Part shown: piece after piece, positions 51,218-60,739 of the stretch
How the letters are laid out: each line of letters opens with the position of its first letter
Numbering within the stretch: the first letter of the stretch is position 1
Assembly: GCF_900205965.1 (NCBI RefSeq)
Contig: NZ_OAOF01000003.1
Coordinates: 369,731-433,730, forward strand
Length of the DNA: 64,000 nt
Reading direction: 5' to 3'
Source: Lacrimispora amygdalina
GTDB taxonomy: Bacteria > Bacillota > Clostridia > Lachnospirales > Lachnospiraceae
Made by a program: the position numbers and the translations under genes
The notes under the pieces: model-generated
Seen by the model: only the letters and a program-made list of their open reading frames with translations
What the model was told of the DNA's origin: nothing
The model's database searches: none

Positions 51218-51661
51218 ATGGAAGATAAAAGTAAATATTTTGTGGTAAAGCAGAAGGCTGTACCTGAAGTATTGCTGAAGGTAGTTGAGGCAAAAAAATT
51301 ACTGGAATCGGAACGGGTTATCACCGTACAGGAGGCTACAGACAGGGTTGGAATCAGCCGCAGCTCCTTTTACAAGTACAAAGATGATATCTTTCCGTTT
51401 TATGACAATGCCAAGGGTAAGACCATTACGCTGGTAATGCAGATGGATGATGAGCCGGGTCTTTTATCCGATTTGCTTCATGTGGTAGCTGTGTACCGCG
51501 CGAATATATTAACCATTCATCAAAGTATTCCGGTCAACGGCGTTGCCACCCTCACAATAAGCGTGGAGGTTCTTGAAACAACAGGGAATGTTTCGAAGAT
51601 GGTTGAGGATATGGAAGAAAAGGATGGGGTCCACTACGTAAAAATTTTAGCCAGGGAGTGA
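51218..51661 (+). CDS. ACT domain protein, UPF0735/PheB type
   Basis: A protein of 147 residues from ATG 51218 (AGGGAAG upstream). That length and the MEDKSKYFVVKQKAVPEVLLK opening match the family; two earlier in-frame ATGs lack a ribosome site. An HTH-like segment (VQEATDRVGISRSSFYKYKDDIFPF, about 40-65) is followed by an ACT domain (about 75-145; LVMQMDDEPGLLSDLL). It lies 4 nt before homoserine dehydrogenase, so it is probably an amino-acid-sensing regulator of the threonine/methionine branch; this is inference. TTGCAT and GATAAT at 51131-51157 may be its promoter. Confidence 0.85.
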   Translation: MEDKSKYFVVKQKAVPEVLLKVVEAKKLLESERVITVQEATDRVGISRSSFYKYKDDIFPFYDNAKGKTITLVMQMDDEPGLLSDLLHVVAVYRANILTIHQSIPVNGVATLTISVEVLETTGNVSKMVEDMEEKDGVHYVKILARE

Positions 51662-51665
51662 GAAT

Positions 51666-52880
51666 ATGATGAATGTTGCAGTTATGGGCTATGGTACTAT
51701 CGGATCAGGTGTTGTTGAGATTCTGGATAAGAATAAAGATATCATTGCCAGACAAGTTGGTGAACCGGTGAATGTGAAGTACATTCTTGATTTAAGAGAA
51801 TTCCCCGGTACACCCATTGAAAAGAAGATTGTTCATGATTTTTCCGTTATAGAGAAAGATCCGGAGGTATCCATGGTAATTGAGACCATGGGTGGTTTAA
51901 ATCCGGCGTATCCTTTTGTAAAAGCCAGCCTGCAGGCAGGTAAGCATGTGGCTACCTCCAACAAGGCTCTGGTGGCTGCATATGGAACAGAGCTGTTACA
52001 AACAGCAGAAGATAATAAGGTTAATTTTTTATTTGAAGCAAGCGTAGGAGGCGGTATTCCTATTATCCGTCCTTTGTATACATCTCTTGCCGGTGAACAA
52101 ATTGAAGAGATCACAGGTATTTTAAATGGTACCACCAACTACATACTGACCAAAATGGACAAAGCCGGAGAGACCTTTGAAGAGGCACTTAAAAAAGCCC
52201 AGGAACTGGGATACGCGGAGCGGAATCCGGAGGCAGATGTGGAAGGACATGATACCTGCAGGAAAATAGCCATATTAACTGCCCTTGCCACGGGACACGA
52301 AGTGAATTACGAGCATATTTATACAGAAGGGATAACAAATATAACGGACGTTGATTTCCGTTATGCCGAAGCTCTTGGAACTTCTGTTAAACTGTTTGGA
52401 TCCAGCAGAATCAGCGGGAATACAGTTCATGCCTTTGTAGCTCCGGTCATGATTGGAAAGGACCATCCGCTGTATTTAGTAAATGATGTTTACAACGGCA
52501 TTCTGGTAAAGGGAAATATGCTGGGTACTTCCATGTTTTATGGAAGCGGAGCCGGAAAGCTCCCAACAGCCAGTGCCGTAGTAGCGGATATTATTGAAGC
52601 CCTTAAAAACCCGGATCATCATGTGAAGATGGGCTGGGATGGAAACAGTCTGAAGCTCTCTTCCATGGACAGCGTGCCATTTCGTCATTTCGTACGGATT
52701 AAGGGGATTGCGGCCAAACGGCTCAGTGAGGCAGAGGATGCCTTTGGAAAGGTAGAAGTCACGGAACTGGATCATATGGACGAATTCGCAGTTATGACTG
52801 AAGTTATGACGGAAGAAGAATACAGGTTAAGAGCGAAAAAGCTGTCCGGGATCAGACAGCGCATCCGCGCAGAAATTTAA
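51666..52880 (+). CDS. hom: homoserine dehydrogenase
   Basis: A protein of 404 residues. It has an NAD(P) fold with GYGTIGSG (8-15), a SNKALVAAYG motif and the catalytic core EASVGGGIPIIRPL, GILNGTTNYILTKM and NPEADVEGHDTCRKIAIL. It reduces aspartate semialdehyde to homoserine. It is about 25-30 residues shorter than B. subtilis Hom and the C-terminal ACT domain is truncated or much drifted. Threonine feedback may thus be weak, or come from the separate ACT protein just upstream. AGGGAGTGAG site before the double ATG. Confidence 0.94.
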   Translation: MMNVAVMGYGTIGSGVVEILDKNKDIIARQVGEPVNVKYILDLREFPGTPIEKKIVHDFSVIEKDPEVSMVIETMGGLNPAYPFVKASLQAGKHVATSNKALVAAYGTELLQTAEDNKVNFLFEASVGGGIPIIRPLYTSLAGEQIEEITGILNGTTNYILTKMDKAGETFEEALKKAQELGYAERNPEADVEGHDTCRKIAILTALATGHEVNYEHIYTEGITNITDVDFRYAEALGTSVKLFGSSRISGNTVHAFVAPVMIGKDHPLYLVNDVYNGILVKGNMLGTSMFYGSGAGKLPTASAVVADIIEALKNPDHHVKMGWDGNSLKLSSMDSVPFRHFVRIKGIAAKRLSEAEDAFGKVEVTELDHMDEFAVMTEVMTEEEYRLRAKKLSGIRQRIRAEI

Positions 52881-52898
52881 TTTCGCCAGGAGGCATCA

Positions 52899-54107
52899 AT
52901 GTTAGTTGTTAAAAAATTTGGCGGTAGTTCCGTCGCAGACAAAGAAAGAATATTCAATGTAGCAAAACGCTGCATCGAGGAATATGAAAAAGGCAATCAG
53001 GTGGTAGTGGTTTTATCGGCAATGGGAAAGACGACCGACGGTCTGATTGCCAAAGCCCATGAGATCAATCCCAATCCTCCCAAGAGAGAGATGGATATGC
53101 TGCTTGCAACCGGTGAGCAGATCAGCGTCGCACTGATGTCCATGGCTATGAATGTTCTGGGAGTACCATCGGTATCGTTAAACGCGGCACAGGTTGCCAT
53201 GCATACCTCATCAGCCTATGGGATGGCCAAATTAAAAAAGATAGATACGGAACGGATCCAGCATGAACTGGAAGCGAAAAAAATCGTTATTATCACAGGT
53301 TTTCAGGGCATTAATAAATATGACGATTTGACGACTCTCGGACGGGGAGGATCGGATACGACTGCCGTGGCACTTGCTGCTGCGCTCCATGCAGACGCTT
53401 GTGAGATATACACAGATGTGGATGGGGTATATACGGCTGATCCCCATATTGTACCTGATGCCAGAAAGCTTCTGGAGGTTTCCTATGACGAGATGCTGGA
53501 ATTTGCATCTCTGGGGGCGAAGGTACTTCACAACCGTTCGGTGGAGATGGCAAAACGATATGGAGTCCAGCTGGTCGTACGGTCTAGTCTGAACAGAGAA
53601 GAAGGTACCATCGTCAAGGAGGAAACAAAATTGGAAAGAATGCTGGTGAGCGGTGTTGCCGCAGATAAAAATGTAGCCCGTATTTCAGTGATCGGGGTAA
53701 AGAATGAACCTGGAATCGCATTTAAGATCTTTAATCTTCTGGCAAAACACAACATTAACGTTGATATCATTATCCAGTCCATTGGCAGGGAAGAAAGAAA
53801 AGATATCTCCTTTACGGTGGCAAAGCCGGATTTAAAGGAAACCATGGAGCTTTTAAATGAGCATAAGGAAGGGATCACAGCCCAGGGTGTAACCAGTGAG
53901 GAAGATGTGGCGAAGGTCTCAATCATCGGTGCAGGTATGACGAGTAATCCTGGAGTTGCTGCAAAGATGTTTGAAGCGCTTTACAATGCGGGCATCAATA
54001 TTAAGATGATCGCGACCTCTGAAATCAGGATCACGGTCCTGCTTCACGAAGAAGACGTAAACCGCGCCATGAGAACGGTTCATGATGCCTTTGATCTTGC
54101 AGATTAA
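52899..54107 (+). CDS. lysC: aspartate kinase
   Basis: A protein of 402 residues. The kinase domain opens VKKFGGSSVAD (3-13) and has TTLGRGGSDTTAVALAAAL and the EIYTDVDGVYTADP motif. Two ACT domains follow at about 265-335 and 345-402 (VSIIGAGMTSNPGVAAKMFEAL), which bind lysine and/or threonine. It makes aspartyl-phosphate, the first step toward lysine, threonine and methionine. It lies 18 nt after hom with a CCAGGAGG site. There is no L-box or other riboswitch upstream. Confidence 0.95.
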   Translation: MLVVKKFGGSSVADKERIFNVAKRCIEEYEKGNQVVVVLSAMGKTTDGLIAKAHEINPNPPKREMDMLLATGEQISVALMSMAMNVLGVPSVSLNAAQVAMHTSSAYGMAKLKKIDTERIQHELEAKKIVIITGFQGINKYDDLTTLGRGGSDTTAVALAAALHADACEIYTDVDGVYTADPHIVPDARKLLEVSYDEMLEFASLGAKVLHNRSVEMAKRYGVQLVVRSSLNREEGTIVKEETKLERMLVSGVAADKNVARISVIGVKNEPGIAFKIFNLLAKHNINVDIIIQSIGREERKDISFTVAKPDLKETMELLNEHKEGITAQGVTSEEDVAKVSIIGAGMTSNPGVAAKMFEALYNAGINIKMIATSEIRITVLLHEEDVNRAMRTVHDAFDLAD

Positions 54108-54122
54108 AGGAAGGTAGAACGA

Positions 54123-54470
54123 ATGATCTGGTTAGAAAAAATATTGAAATTAGGATCCGTCTGTATCTTTCATTCCCTCACCGGGCTTTATTGTCCCGGG
54201 TGCGGGGGAACGAGGGCAGTCCGGACATTGTTACAGGGGGACCTGCGGATGAGTGTTCAGTATCATCCGCTGGTCCTTTATACTGTTTTGGTTTTCATAG
54301 CAGAGATAACCATACGGCTGGTATCAAAAAAAAGAAAGCACCCGTTTGACCATGGAAAAAGGGAACGGATACTTGTTCTTATGGGTGCTGCTATTGTGAT
54401 CATAAACTGGATTTTTAAGAATTATATGCTGGTGGTAAAAGGAATTGATCTGCTTCCCCCGTTAAAATAA
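54123..54470 (+). CDS. DUF2752 small membrane protein
   Basis: A protein of 115 residues with the DUF2752 signature: a helix, then GLYCPGCGGTRAVRTLLQGD (about 21-40), then two further helices (VLYTVLVFIAEITIRLV, RILVLMGAAIVIINWIF). Function unknown. The C-P-G-C-G motif could bind metal. It starts 15 nt after lysC and is likely cotranscribed with it. Confidence 0.85.
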   Translation: MIWLEKILKLGSVCIFHSLTGLYCPGCGGTRAVRTLLQGDLRMSVQYHPLVLYTVLVFIAEITIRLVSKKRKHPFDHGKRERILVLMGAAIVIINWIFKNYMLVVKGIDLLPPLK

Positions 54471-54472
54471 GG

Positions 54473-54862
54473 TTATTTCCCGGAGGTGGGCATCAGTGCC
54501 TGAGTGGTTGCTTCAAATACCTGTCTGAAATACAGCCCCAAAGGAGTGTTGGTATCCATGACATCATAGACAAATATGATAAATAATGCCAGTAAAAGAC
54601 CGCAGACAGCAGAAATAATGGAAAGAATCAGACCAAGCTGTGCCTGATGGCTGAAGGGCTTTCCTTTCTTAGATAATACGGCCAGAGCAATACCGGTTAG
54701 ACCAAATATAAGACCTGCGGGCAGGTTCCAGATACTGAATAAGGGAAGACAGTCTGTAAGCAGTCCCAGACCGCCGAAAAGGACAGACCAGAATGCAAAA
54801 AACGATCCGGTATTCGGTGTTTGCGGAAGCATGCCGTTGTTGCTGTTATAATTTTCTCCCAT
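54473..54862 (-). CDS. small membrane protein, DUF4190-like
   Basis: A protein of 129 residues. A disordered Asn-rich N-terminus is followed by three or four helices (SFFAFWSVLFGGLGLLTDC, NLPAGLIFGLTGIALAVLS, LGLILSIISAVCGLLLALFII) with a K-K-G-K-P loop, as in DUF4190-type proteins. Function unknown. It converges on the DUF2752 gene with only 2 nt between the stop codons. The 174 nt upstream of its start show no other gene. Confidence 0.65.
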   Translation of the reverse strand: MGENYNSNNGMLPQTPNTGSFFAFWSVLFGGLGLLTDCLPLFSIWNLPAGLIFGLTGIALAVLSKKGKPFSHQAQLGLILSIISAVCGLLLALFIIFVYDVMDTNTPLGLYFRQVFEATTQALMPTSGK

Positions 54863-55036
54863 TAATTTTACCTCGTTTTTGTATAGTACATAAGAACATC
54901 CAGGATTTTCCTGATATAACTGTATTGTATGATTGTAGCACGAAATAACCGCTGTGTCCAGACGGGTATTGCATTACTCAGAATGATGAATTATAATAGT
55001 TGAATTGAACCAACTATGAAAAATAAGAGGTATAGC

Positions 55037-57178
55037 ATGGATATCATAAAGATTTTGCAGGAAGAACTTTCCATTTCCAGGAACCAGGTAGAAGAGACGG
55101 TCAGACTCATCGATGAGGGGAATACCATACCTTTTATCGCAAGATATCGCAAAGAAGTTACCGGTTCTTTAAATGACGAAGTTCTGCGTAACTTAGACGA
55201 AAGGCTTCGTTATTTAAGAAATTTAGAGGAGCGGAAAGAACAGGTACTGTCATCCATCCGGGAACAGGAGAAGCTGACACCGGAATTGGAGAAAAAGATA
55301 TTAAATGCCCTGACCCTGGTTGCAGTGGAAGATTTATACCGCCCTTACAAGCAGAAAAGAAGGACAAGGGCTACGATAGCCAAAGAAAAGGGGCTGGAGC
55401 CGTTAGCAGATTTGATTTCCCTTCAGATGATAAAGACACCGCTTCTTAAAGCTGCTTCGGATTATATATCAGTAGAAAAGGGAGTAGCCTCTGCAGAAGA
55501 AGCAGTGAGTGGAGCGATGGATATTCTTGCGGAACGGATTTCGGACCAGGCAGAATACCGTACTTACATCCGAAGTACAACCATGAACCAGGGAACTCTT
55601 TTCTCAACCGCAAAAGATGAGGAAGCGGAATCAGTTTATGAGATGTACTATCATTATGAGGAAGATTTAAAGAAGACAGCAGGACACCGGATTCTTGCCA
55701 TTAACAGAGGAGAAAAGGAAAAGGTTCTGACTGTGAAGGTCCTGGCTCCGGAGGAAGTGATTCTCCGTTATCTGGAAAAACAGGTGATTACCATGGACAA
55801 TCCTGTAACTGCTCCTGTGTTAAGGGAAGTCATAAAGGACAGCTATGACCGTCTGATCGCACCTGCAATTGAGCGGGAAATCAGAAACGATTTAACGGAA
55901 ACAGCGGAAAATGGAGCGATTCGTGTATTTGGTAAAAATTTAGAACAGCTGCTTATGCAGCCGCCTATTGTCGGTAAAGTAGTTCTTGGCTGGGACCCGG
56001 CCTTTCGTACCGGCTGTAAGCTGGCGGTGGTTGATGAGACTGGAAAAGTGCTGGATACCGTTGTCATTTATCCTACGGCACCTCAGAATAAAGTGGAGGA
56101 AGCCAAGACAGTTTTAAAGAAACTGATTAAAAAGTATAAAATATCCATGATTTCTGTTGGGAATGGAACTGCCTCCAGAGAATCGGAAACCATTATTGTG
56201 GAACTGTTAAAAGAGATCCCCGGGCAGGTTCAGTATATTATAGTCAACGAAGCAGGCGCTTCTGTTTATTCCGCCAGTAAACTGGCAACAGAAGAATTCC
56301 CCAATTTTGATGTAGGCCAGAGAAGTGCTGCTTCTATTGCCAGAAGACTGCAGGATCCTCTGGCAGAACTGGTAAAAATTGATCCCAAATCCATTGGTGT
56401 GGGGCAGTATCAGCATGACATGAATCAGAAGCATTTAAGTGAAGCATTACAGGGAGTTGTGGAAGACTGCGTGAATAAAGTAGGCGTGGATTTAAACACA
56501 GCTTCTGCCTCTTTACTGGAATATATATCCGGTATCTCAAAGCCCATTGCCAGAAATATTGTGGTTTACCGGGAGGAGAACGGAGCGTTTGAAAGCAGGA
56601 GCCAGCTGTTAAAGGTAGCAAAGCTGGGACCGAAAGCATTTGAGCAATGTGCCGGTTTCATGAGAATTCAGGGAGGAAAGAATCCTCTTGATGTTACCAG
56701 CGTTCATCCGGAATCCTATGATGCCGCGAAAAAGCTTTTGAAGAAGCTGGGATATGAGGCCAAAGAGCTGATGAATGGCGGATTAAACGGAATCAGTAAG
56801 AAGATTCATAACTATAAAGAGCTGGCTGAGGAACTGGAGATTGGTGAGATTACCCTTCGTGACATCGTAAAAGAGCTGGAGAAGCCGGCCAGAGATCCCC
56901 GTGATGAGATGCCAAAACCAATCCTGCGAACAGACGTTATGGAGATAACGGATTTACAGCCGGGAATGGTGTTAAAGGGAACCGTAAGAAATGTTATTGA
57001 CTTCGGTGCTTTTGTGGATATCGGTGTTCATCAGGACGGACTGGTTCATATTTCCCAGATATCGGACAAATTTATTAAACACCCGTTAGAAGCGGTCAGT
57101 GTGGGAGATATCGTGGAAGTTAAAGTGATAAGCGTAGATATTCCTAAGAAGAGAATTGCTCTTACCATGAAGTTCTAA
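55037..57178 (+). CDS. tex: Tex-family RNA-binding transcription accessory protein
   Basis: A protein of 713 residues from ATG 55037, which has AAGAGG 7 nt upstream; an ATG at 55016 has none. Domain order is that of Tex: N-terminal helical region (ISRNQVEETVRLIDEGNTIPFIARYRKEVTG), a YqgF/RNase H-like fold (about 315-440; GWDPAFRTGCKLAVVD), helix-hairpin-helix motifs (about 490-560) and a C-terminal S1 domain (about 640-713; GMVLKGTVRNVIDFGAFVDIGVHQDGLVH). It binds nucleic acid and affects transcription and stress responses. Confidence 0.94.
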   Translation: MDIIKILQEELSISRNQVEETVRLIDEGNTIPFIARYRKEVTGSLNDEVLRNLDERLRYLRNLEERKEQVLSSIREQEKLTPELEKKILNALTLVAVEDLYRPYKQKRRTRATIAKEKGLEPLADLISLQMIKTPLLKAASDYISVEKGVASAEEAVSGAMDILAERISDQAEYRTYIRSTTMNQGTLFSTAKDEEAESVYEMYYHYEEDLKKTAGHRILAINRGEKEKVLTVKVLAPEEVILRYLEKQVITMDNPVTAPVLREVIKDSYDRLIAPAIEREIRNDLTETAENGAIRVFGKNLEQLLMQPPIVGKVVLGWDPAFRTGCKLAVVDETGKVLDTVVIYPTAPQNKVEEAKTVLKKLIKKYKISMISVGNGTASRESETIIVELLKEIPGQVQYIIVNEAGASVYSASKLATEEFPNFDVGQRSAASIARRLQDPLAELVKIDPKSIGVGQYQHDMNQKHLSEALQGVVEDCVNKVGVDLNTASASLLEYISGISKPIARNIVVYREENGAFESRSQLLKVAKLGPKAFEQCAGFMRIQGGKNPLDVTSVHPESYDAAKKLLKKLGYEAKELMNGGLNGISKKIHNYKELAEELEIGEITLRDIVKELEKPARDPRDEMPKPILRTDVMEITDLQPGMVLKGTVRNVIDFGAFVDIGVHQDGLVHISQISDKFIKHPLEAVSVGDIVEVKVISVDIPKKRIALTMKF

Positions 57179-57214
57179 GAGATACAGCTTGCGGCTGTGC
57201 AAAAGGAGGAAAAC

Positions 57215-57721
57215 GTGGAACAAAATAATCCGCTTGTGTTAGATATAAAACTTACAGCTAAAGATCTCTGGAAATTCTCCATGTATCATTCGTACCGGGG
57301 ATTTCAGGGGATTTTCAGTATCCTTTTCAGTGCTGCAGCGCTGTATGCGCTTGCGACAACCTGGAGGACGGCAACGCTTCCTTACCGCCTTCTTTTAGTG
57401 GTCTGTGTACTGATGTTTACTGTATGGCAGCCGTTTGTTCTCTATATGAAGGCAGCCAGGCAGGCAAAACGGTCTGTGATTCATGATGGGATGACTCTTT
57501 CCATCTCAGCGGAAGGCATTGTGGTAACCCAGGGGCAGGAAAAGCTTGAATTGCTGTGGGAAGATGTGGTTTTAGTCAAAAGAATCGGAACTATGCTGAT
57601 TATCTATATGGACCGGATTCATGCCTATCTGCTTCCGGATTCTGTGACAGGTGAAAAAACAGCAGAACTGACTGCATTCATAAAAGAGAATCTGCCTCCT
57701 GAGAGGCGAAAGAGGATATAA
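57215..57721 (+). CDS. YcxB-like membrane protein
   Basis: A protein of 168 residues from GTG 57215, 5 nt after AAAGGAGG; an upstream GTG at 57197 lies before that site. Two helices (about 32-50 and 58-80) are followed by a soluble YcxB-like domain (DGMTLSISAEGIVVTQGQEKLELLWEDVVLVKR). Function unknown. It sits 36 nt after tex and just before tsaE. Confidence 0.75.
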   Translation: MEQNNPLVLDIKLTAKDLWKFSMYHSYRGFQGIFSILFSAAALYALATTWRTATLPYRLLLVVCVLMFTVWQPFVLYMKAARQAKRSVIHDGMTLSISAEGIVVTQGQEKLELLWEDVVLVKRIGTMLIIYMDRIHAYLLPDSVTGEKTAELTAFIKENLPPERRKRI

Positions 57722-57724
57722 GTG

Positions 57725-58150
57725 ATGGTAATAGAAAGCTGGAAACCTGAAGAAACCTATGAATTTGGAAAAAAACTGGGAGAAGACGCACAGCCTTCCT
57801 CTGTCTTTTGCTTAAATGGAGATCTTGGAGTGGGGAAAACTGTTTTTACCCAGGGGTTTGCCGCAGGTCTTGGAATTAAAGAGCCGGTGGACAGCCCTAC
57901 ATTTACAATCGTGAAGCAATATGACGATGGGCGTCTGCCATTTTATCATTTTGATGTATACCGGATTGGTGATGTCAGCGAAATGGATGAAATTGGTTAT
58001 GAAGATTGTTTTTATGGCGAAGGTGTTACACTGATTGAATGGTCCGGACTGATCAGAGATATTCTACCGGAACGCGTTATTACAGTAACAATAGAAAAAG
58101 ATTTGGAAAAAGGATTTGACTACAGAAAAATCACCGTGGAGGGAATGTAA
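57725..58150 (+). CDS. tsaE: tRNA threonylcarbamoyladenosine biosynthesis ATPase TsaE
   Basis: A protein of 141 residues with the P-loop GDLGVGKT (32-39), SPTFTIVKQY and a YHFDVYRIG motif. The ATPase helps TsaB-TsaD turn over in t6A37 synthesis. AGAGG lies 9 nt before ATG 57725; a GTG one codon earlier is also possible. The gene directly abuts tsaB. Confidence 0.94.
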   Translation: MVIESWKPEETYEFGKKLGEDAQPSSVFCLNGDLGVGKTVFTQGFAAGLGIKEPVDSPTFTIVKQYDDGRLPFYHFDVYRIGDVSEMDEIGYEDCFYGEGVTLIEWSGLIRDILPERVITVTIEKDLEKGFDYRKITVEGM

Positions 58151-58855
58151 ATGAACCTGTTAGGAATTGAAAGTTCGTCTCTCGTTGCATCTGTTGCACT
58201 TCTGACGGATGACATACTGACTGCAGAATATACGGTTAATTTTAAAAAGACCCATTCCCAGACACTGCTGCCCATGTTAGACGAAATTGTCACCATGACC
58301 GGTATCCGCTTGGAAGATATAGATGCCATAGCAGTTTCTGCAGGACCTGGGTCATTTACCGGTCTCAGGATCGGTTCTGCTACAGGAAAGGGTCTGGGTC
58401 TGGCACTGAAAAAGCCGCTGGTTTCTGTCCCTACCATAGATGCCATGGCTTTTGAGTTTTACGGCAGTGCATCTATCATCTGTCCGATTATGGATGCCAG
58501 AAGAAACCAGGTCTATACCGGTATTTATGATAACCGCAAGGGCTTTTCTGTGATAAAGGAATCCTGTGCCATGGACATCAGGGAATTAATTGAAGAGCTG
58601 AATTCCATGGGACAGAGCGTGATTTTCTCTGGGGATGGAGTACCGGTCTGCAAAGAAAGTATAGAAGAATTCATGAAGGTCCCGTTTGAATTTGCCCCTG
58701 CTCATCTTAACAGACAGCGGGCAGGTGCTGTGGCGGCCTATGGAGCCCGCCTGTTTTCTCAGGGGAAAACAGTCACTGCAGCGGAGCATGCTCCCGATTA
58801 TCTGCGAAAGCCGCAGGCAGAACGGGAGAGAGAAGAGGCATTAAAAGGAGAATAA
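58151..58855 (+). CDS. tsaB: tRNA threonylcarbamoyladenosine biosynthesis protein TsaB
   Basis: A protein of 234 residues of the ASKHA fold: MNLLGIESSSLVASVAL opening, AVSAGPGSFTGLRIGSATGKGL and a DARRNQVYTG motif. It is a non-catalytic partner of TsaD, found two loci downstream. It follows tsaE without a gap and is followed by rimI after 1 nt. Confidence 0.95.
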   Translation: MNLLGIESSSLVASVALLTDDILTAEYTVNFKKTHSQTLLPMLDEIVTMTGIRLEDIDAIAVSAGPGSFTGLRIGSATGKGLGLALKKPLVSVPTIDAMAFEFYGSASIICPIMDARRNQVYTGIYDNRKGFSVIKESCAMDIRELIEELNSMGQSVIFSGDGVPVCKESIEEFMKVPFEFAPAHLNRQRAGAVAAYGARLFSQGKTVTAAEHAPDYLRKPQAEREREEALKGE

Positions 58856-58856
58856 T

Positions 58857-59288
58857 ATGGTTCATGAACTGACTTCGGAAGAGATTCCCGTTATTCTGGA
58901 AATCGAGCAGCTGTGTTTTATGGATCCATGGTCTGAGCGGATGATTGAAAACAGCTTAAAGAGCGGTCTGGATACCTGGCTGTTGCTGACAGAAGAAGGG
59001 GCAGCAGGATACTGTGTGTTCCGGATTGTGGCAGATGAATGTGAACTGCTTCGGATTGCAGTCCGTCCGGAATACAGGGGGAGGGGCCTCTCTAAGAAAC
59101 TTATGGACCAGCTGGTTTTTTATTCCAGACAAAAAGATGTAAAATCTATATTTTTAGAGGTCCGTGAAAGCAATGAGCGGGCCAGAAACCTTTATAGATC
59201 CTATGGATTTACGGAAGAAGGGATCCGAAAGCACTATTACCTCAATCCGTGTGAAGATGCAGTCATAATGGTTTGCCGCGATATTTGA
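58857..59288 (+). CDS. rimI: ribosomal-protein-alanine N-acetyltransferase RimI
   Basis: A GNAT protein of 143 residues. The acetyl-CoA loop is RPEYRGRGLS (70-79), followed by a VRESNERARNLYRSYGF motif and a late CEDAVIMVCRD strand, as in RimI. In E. coli it acetylates the N-terminus of ribosomal protein S18, and in Firmicutes it is often fused to or near the tsa genes, as here. Confidence 0.92.
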   Translation: MVHELTSEEIPVILEIEQLCFMDPWSERMIENSLKSGLDTWLLLTEEGAAGYCVFRIVADECELLRIAVRPEYRGRGLSKKLMDQLVFYSRQKDVKSIFLEVRESNERARNLYRSYGFTEEGIRKHYYLNPCEDAVIMVCRDI

Positions 59289-59332
59289 AACATTTACCAC
59301 TAAAAATAAGGCATAACACCGTTTATAATGTA

Positions 59333-59361
59333 GGGGTATCCAGTAAGGATGCCCTTTTTTC
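59333..59361 (+). terminator. Rho-independent terminator after rimI
   Basis: GGGGTATCC/GGATGCCC stem (one mismatch) with AGTAA loop and T6. A TATAAT-like element (59324) just before it may be coincidence. Confidence 0.75.
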
Positions 59362-59487
59362 TATCCCGGCGTTCGGGGAGAGAAATTAAGGGATAAAGCT
59401 GGAAAATGCGAAAAAGGAACGCCTTGCAGGCATCCCGGTATGTCTGGAAAGAAAAGCTTGGGCGGTAAAAGGAAAGGTGAGACTAAG

Positions 59488-59730
59488 ATGAGAAAGTACA
59501 AAAACGGCGGTCAGCTAGAAACAGTTGTTTGCAACTGCTGCGGCAAAAAAATTATTGTGTCAGAAGGGATTGCCAGGGAAGGGGTTATAAACATCAACCA
59601 CGCGTGGGACTTCTTTTCAGAGAAAGATGGGGAGATCCATCATTTTGATTTATGTGAAAACTGCTATGATGCATTGATATCTGAGTTTAAGATACCGGTG
59701 GAGGTAGAGGAACAGCTGGAATATTTATAG
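59488..59730 (+). CDS. small zinc-binding protein, unrecognised
   Basis: A protein of 80 residues from ATG 59488, with AGGTGA upstream. Two cysteine pairs, C-x2-C (CNCCGK, about 15-18) and C-x2-C (LCENCYDAL, about 54-57), could bind one zinc. Between them lies VININHAWDFFSEKDGEIHHFD, with histidines. This arrangement is seen in many short clostridial proteins without known function. It stands alone between the rimI terminator and the ribonuclease Z gene. Confidence 0.65.
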   Translation: MRKYKNGGQLETVVCNCCGKKIIVSEGIAREGVININHAWDFFSEKDGEIHHFDLCENCYDALISEFKIPVEVEEQLEYL

Positions 59731-59817
59731 TTGCTAATTCCCTCTGCTTTGTGTTATGATTTTATGTGGCAGTTTTTTTATAATGCCCATTGAATGAGAC
59801 AAAAGCGAGGAAATTCT

Positions 59818-60729
59818 ATGTTGGATATATGTTTGCTGGGAACCGGGGGCATGATGCCTCTGCCATACCGCTGGCTGACAGCTATGATGGCCCGGTGTGA
59901 TGGCAGCAATCTTTTGATTGACTGCGGGGAAGGAACCCAGATTGCATTAAAAGAAAAGGGCTGGAGCCCAAAACCCATCGATATCATCTGTTTTACCCAT
60001 TATCATGCGGATCACATCAGCGGTCTGCCCGGACTTCTGTTGACAATGGGGAATGCAGAGCGGACAGAACCTTTAACTCTGATTGGTCCAAAAGGGCTTG
60101 AGCGGGTGGTGGGAGCACTACGTACCATTGCGCCGGAGCTTCCGTTTGAACTTCAATTTATTGAACTCTCCGAAAACAGGGAGAAGATAACCATGGCGCC
60201 TTACGTAATTGATGCATACCGCGTCAATCATAACGTTGTCTGCTATGGTTATTCCATTTCCATTCCAAGAACAGGAAGGTTTGATGTGGACCGGGCCAGT
60301 AAAGCCGGTATTCCGCAAAAGTTCTGGAGCCGTCTGCAGAAAGGAGAAACCATCGACAATGATGGTAAGATCCTGACCCCTGACATGGTTTTAGGACCGG
60401 ACAGGCGTGGGCTTAAGGTAACCTACTGCACTGATACCAGACCCGTACCCGTAATTGCGGAATATGCAAAGGATGCCGATCTTTTCATATGCGAAGGCAT
60501 GTACGGAGAAGATGGGAAAGAGGCAAAAGCAAGAGAGTACCGTCATATGACATTTTATGAGGCCGCCAGACTGGCAAAGGAAGCTCAGCCAAGGCAGATG
60601 TGGCTGACTCACTACAGTCCCTCTTTAACCAGGCCGGAGGAGTTTATGGATAAAGTCCGTGAGATTTTCCCCAGGGCAAAGGCTGCGAGAGATGCCTGGA
60701 CACTGGAACTGGAATTTGATGAGGAATGA
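59818..60729 (+). CDS. rnz: ribonuclease Z, MBL fold
   Basis: A protein of 303 residues from ATG 59818 (GCGAGGAAAT 7 nt upstream). The metallo-beta-lactamase motif is H61-Y-H63-A-D65-H66, with [10 protein letters not shown] before it and LTHYSPSL near the end, as in the ElaC/RNase Z family. It cuts tRNA precursors lacking CCA at the 3' end. The two tRNA-Ser genes at the right edge have no encoded CCA and would be substrates. Confidence 0.92.
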   Translation: MLDICLLGTGGMMPLPYRWLTAMMARCDGSNLLIDCGEGTQIALKEKGWSPKPIDIICFTHYHADHISGLPGLLLTMGNAERTEPLTLIGPKGLERVVGALRTIAPELPFELQFIELSENREKITMAPYVIDAYRVNHNVVCYGYSISIPRTGRFDVDRASKAGIPQKFWSRLQKGETIDNDGKILTPDMVLGPDRRGLKVTYCTDTRPVPVIAEYAKDADLFICEGMYGEDGKEAKAREYRHMTFYEAARLAKEAQPRQMWLTHYSPSLTRPEEFMDKVREIFPRAKAARDAWTLELEFDEE

Positions 60730-60739
60730 GGGTATGGCC

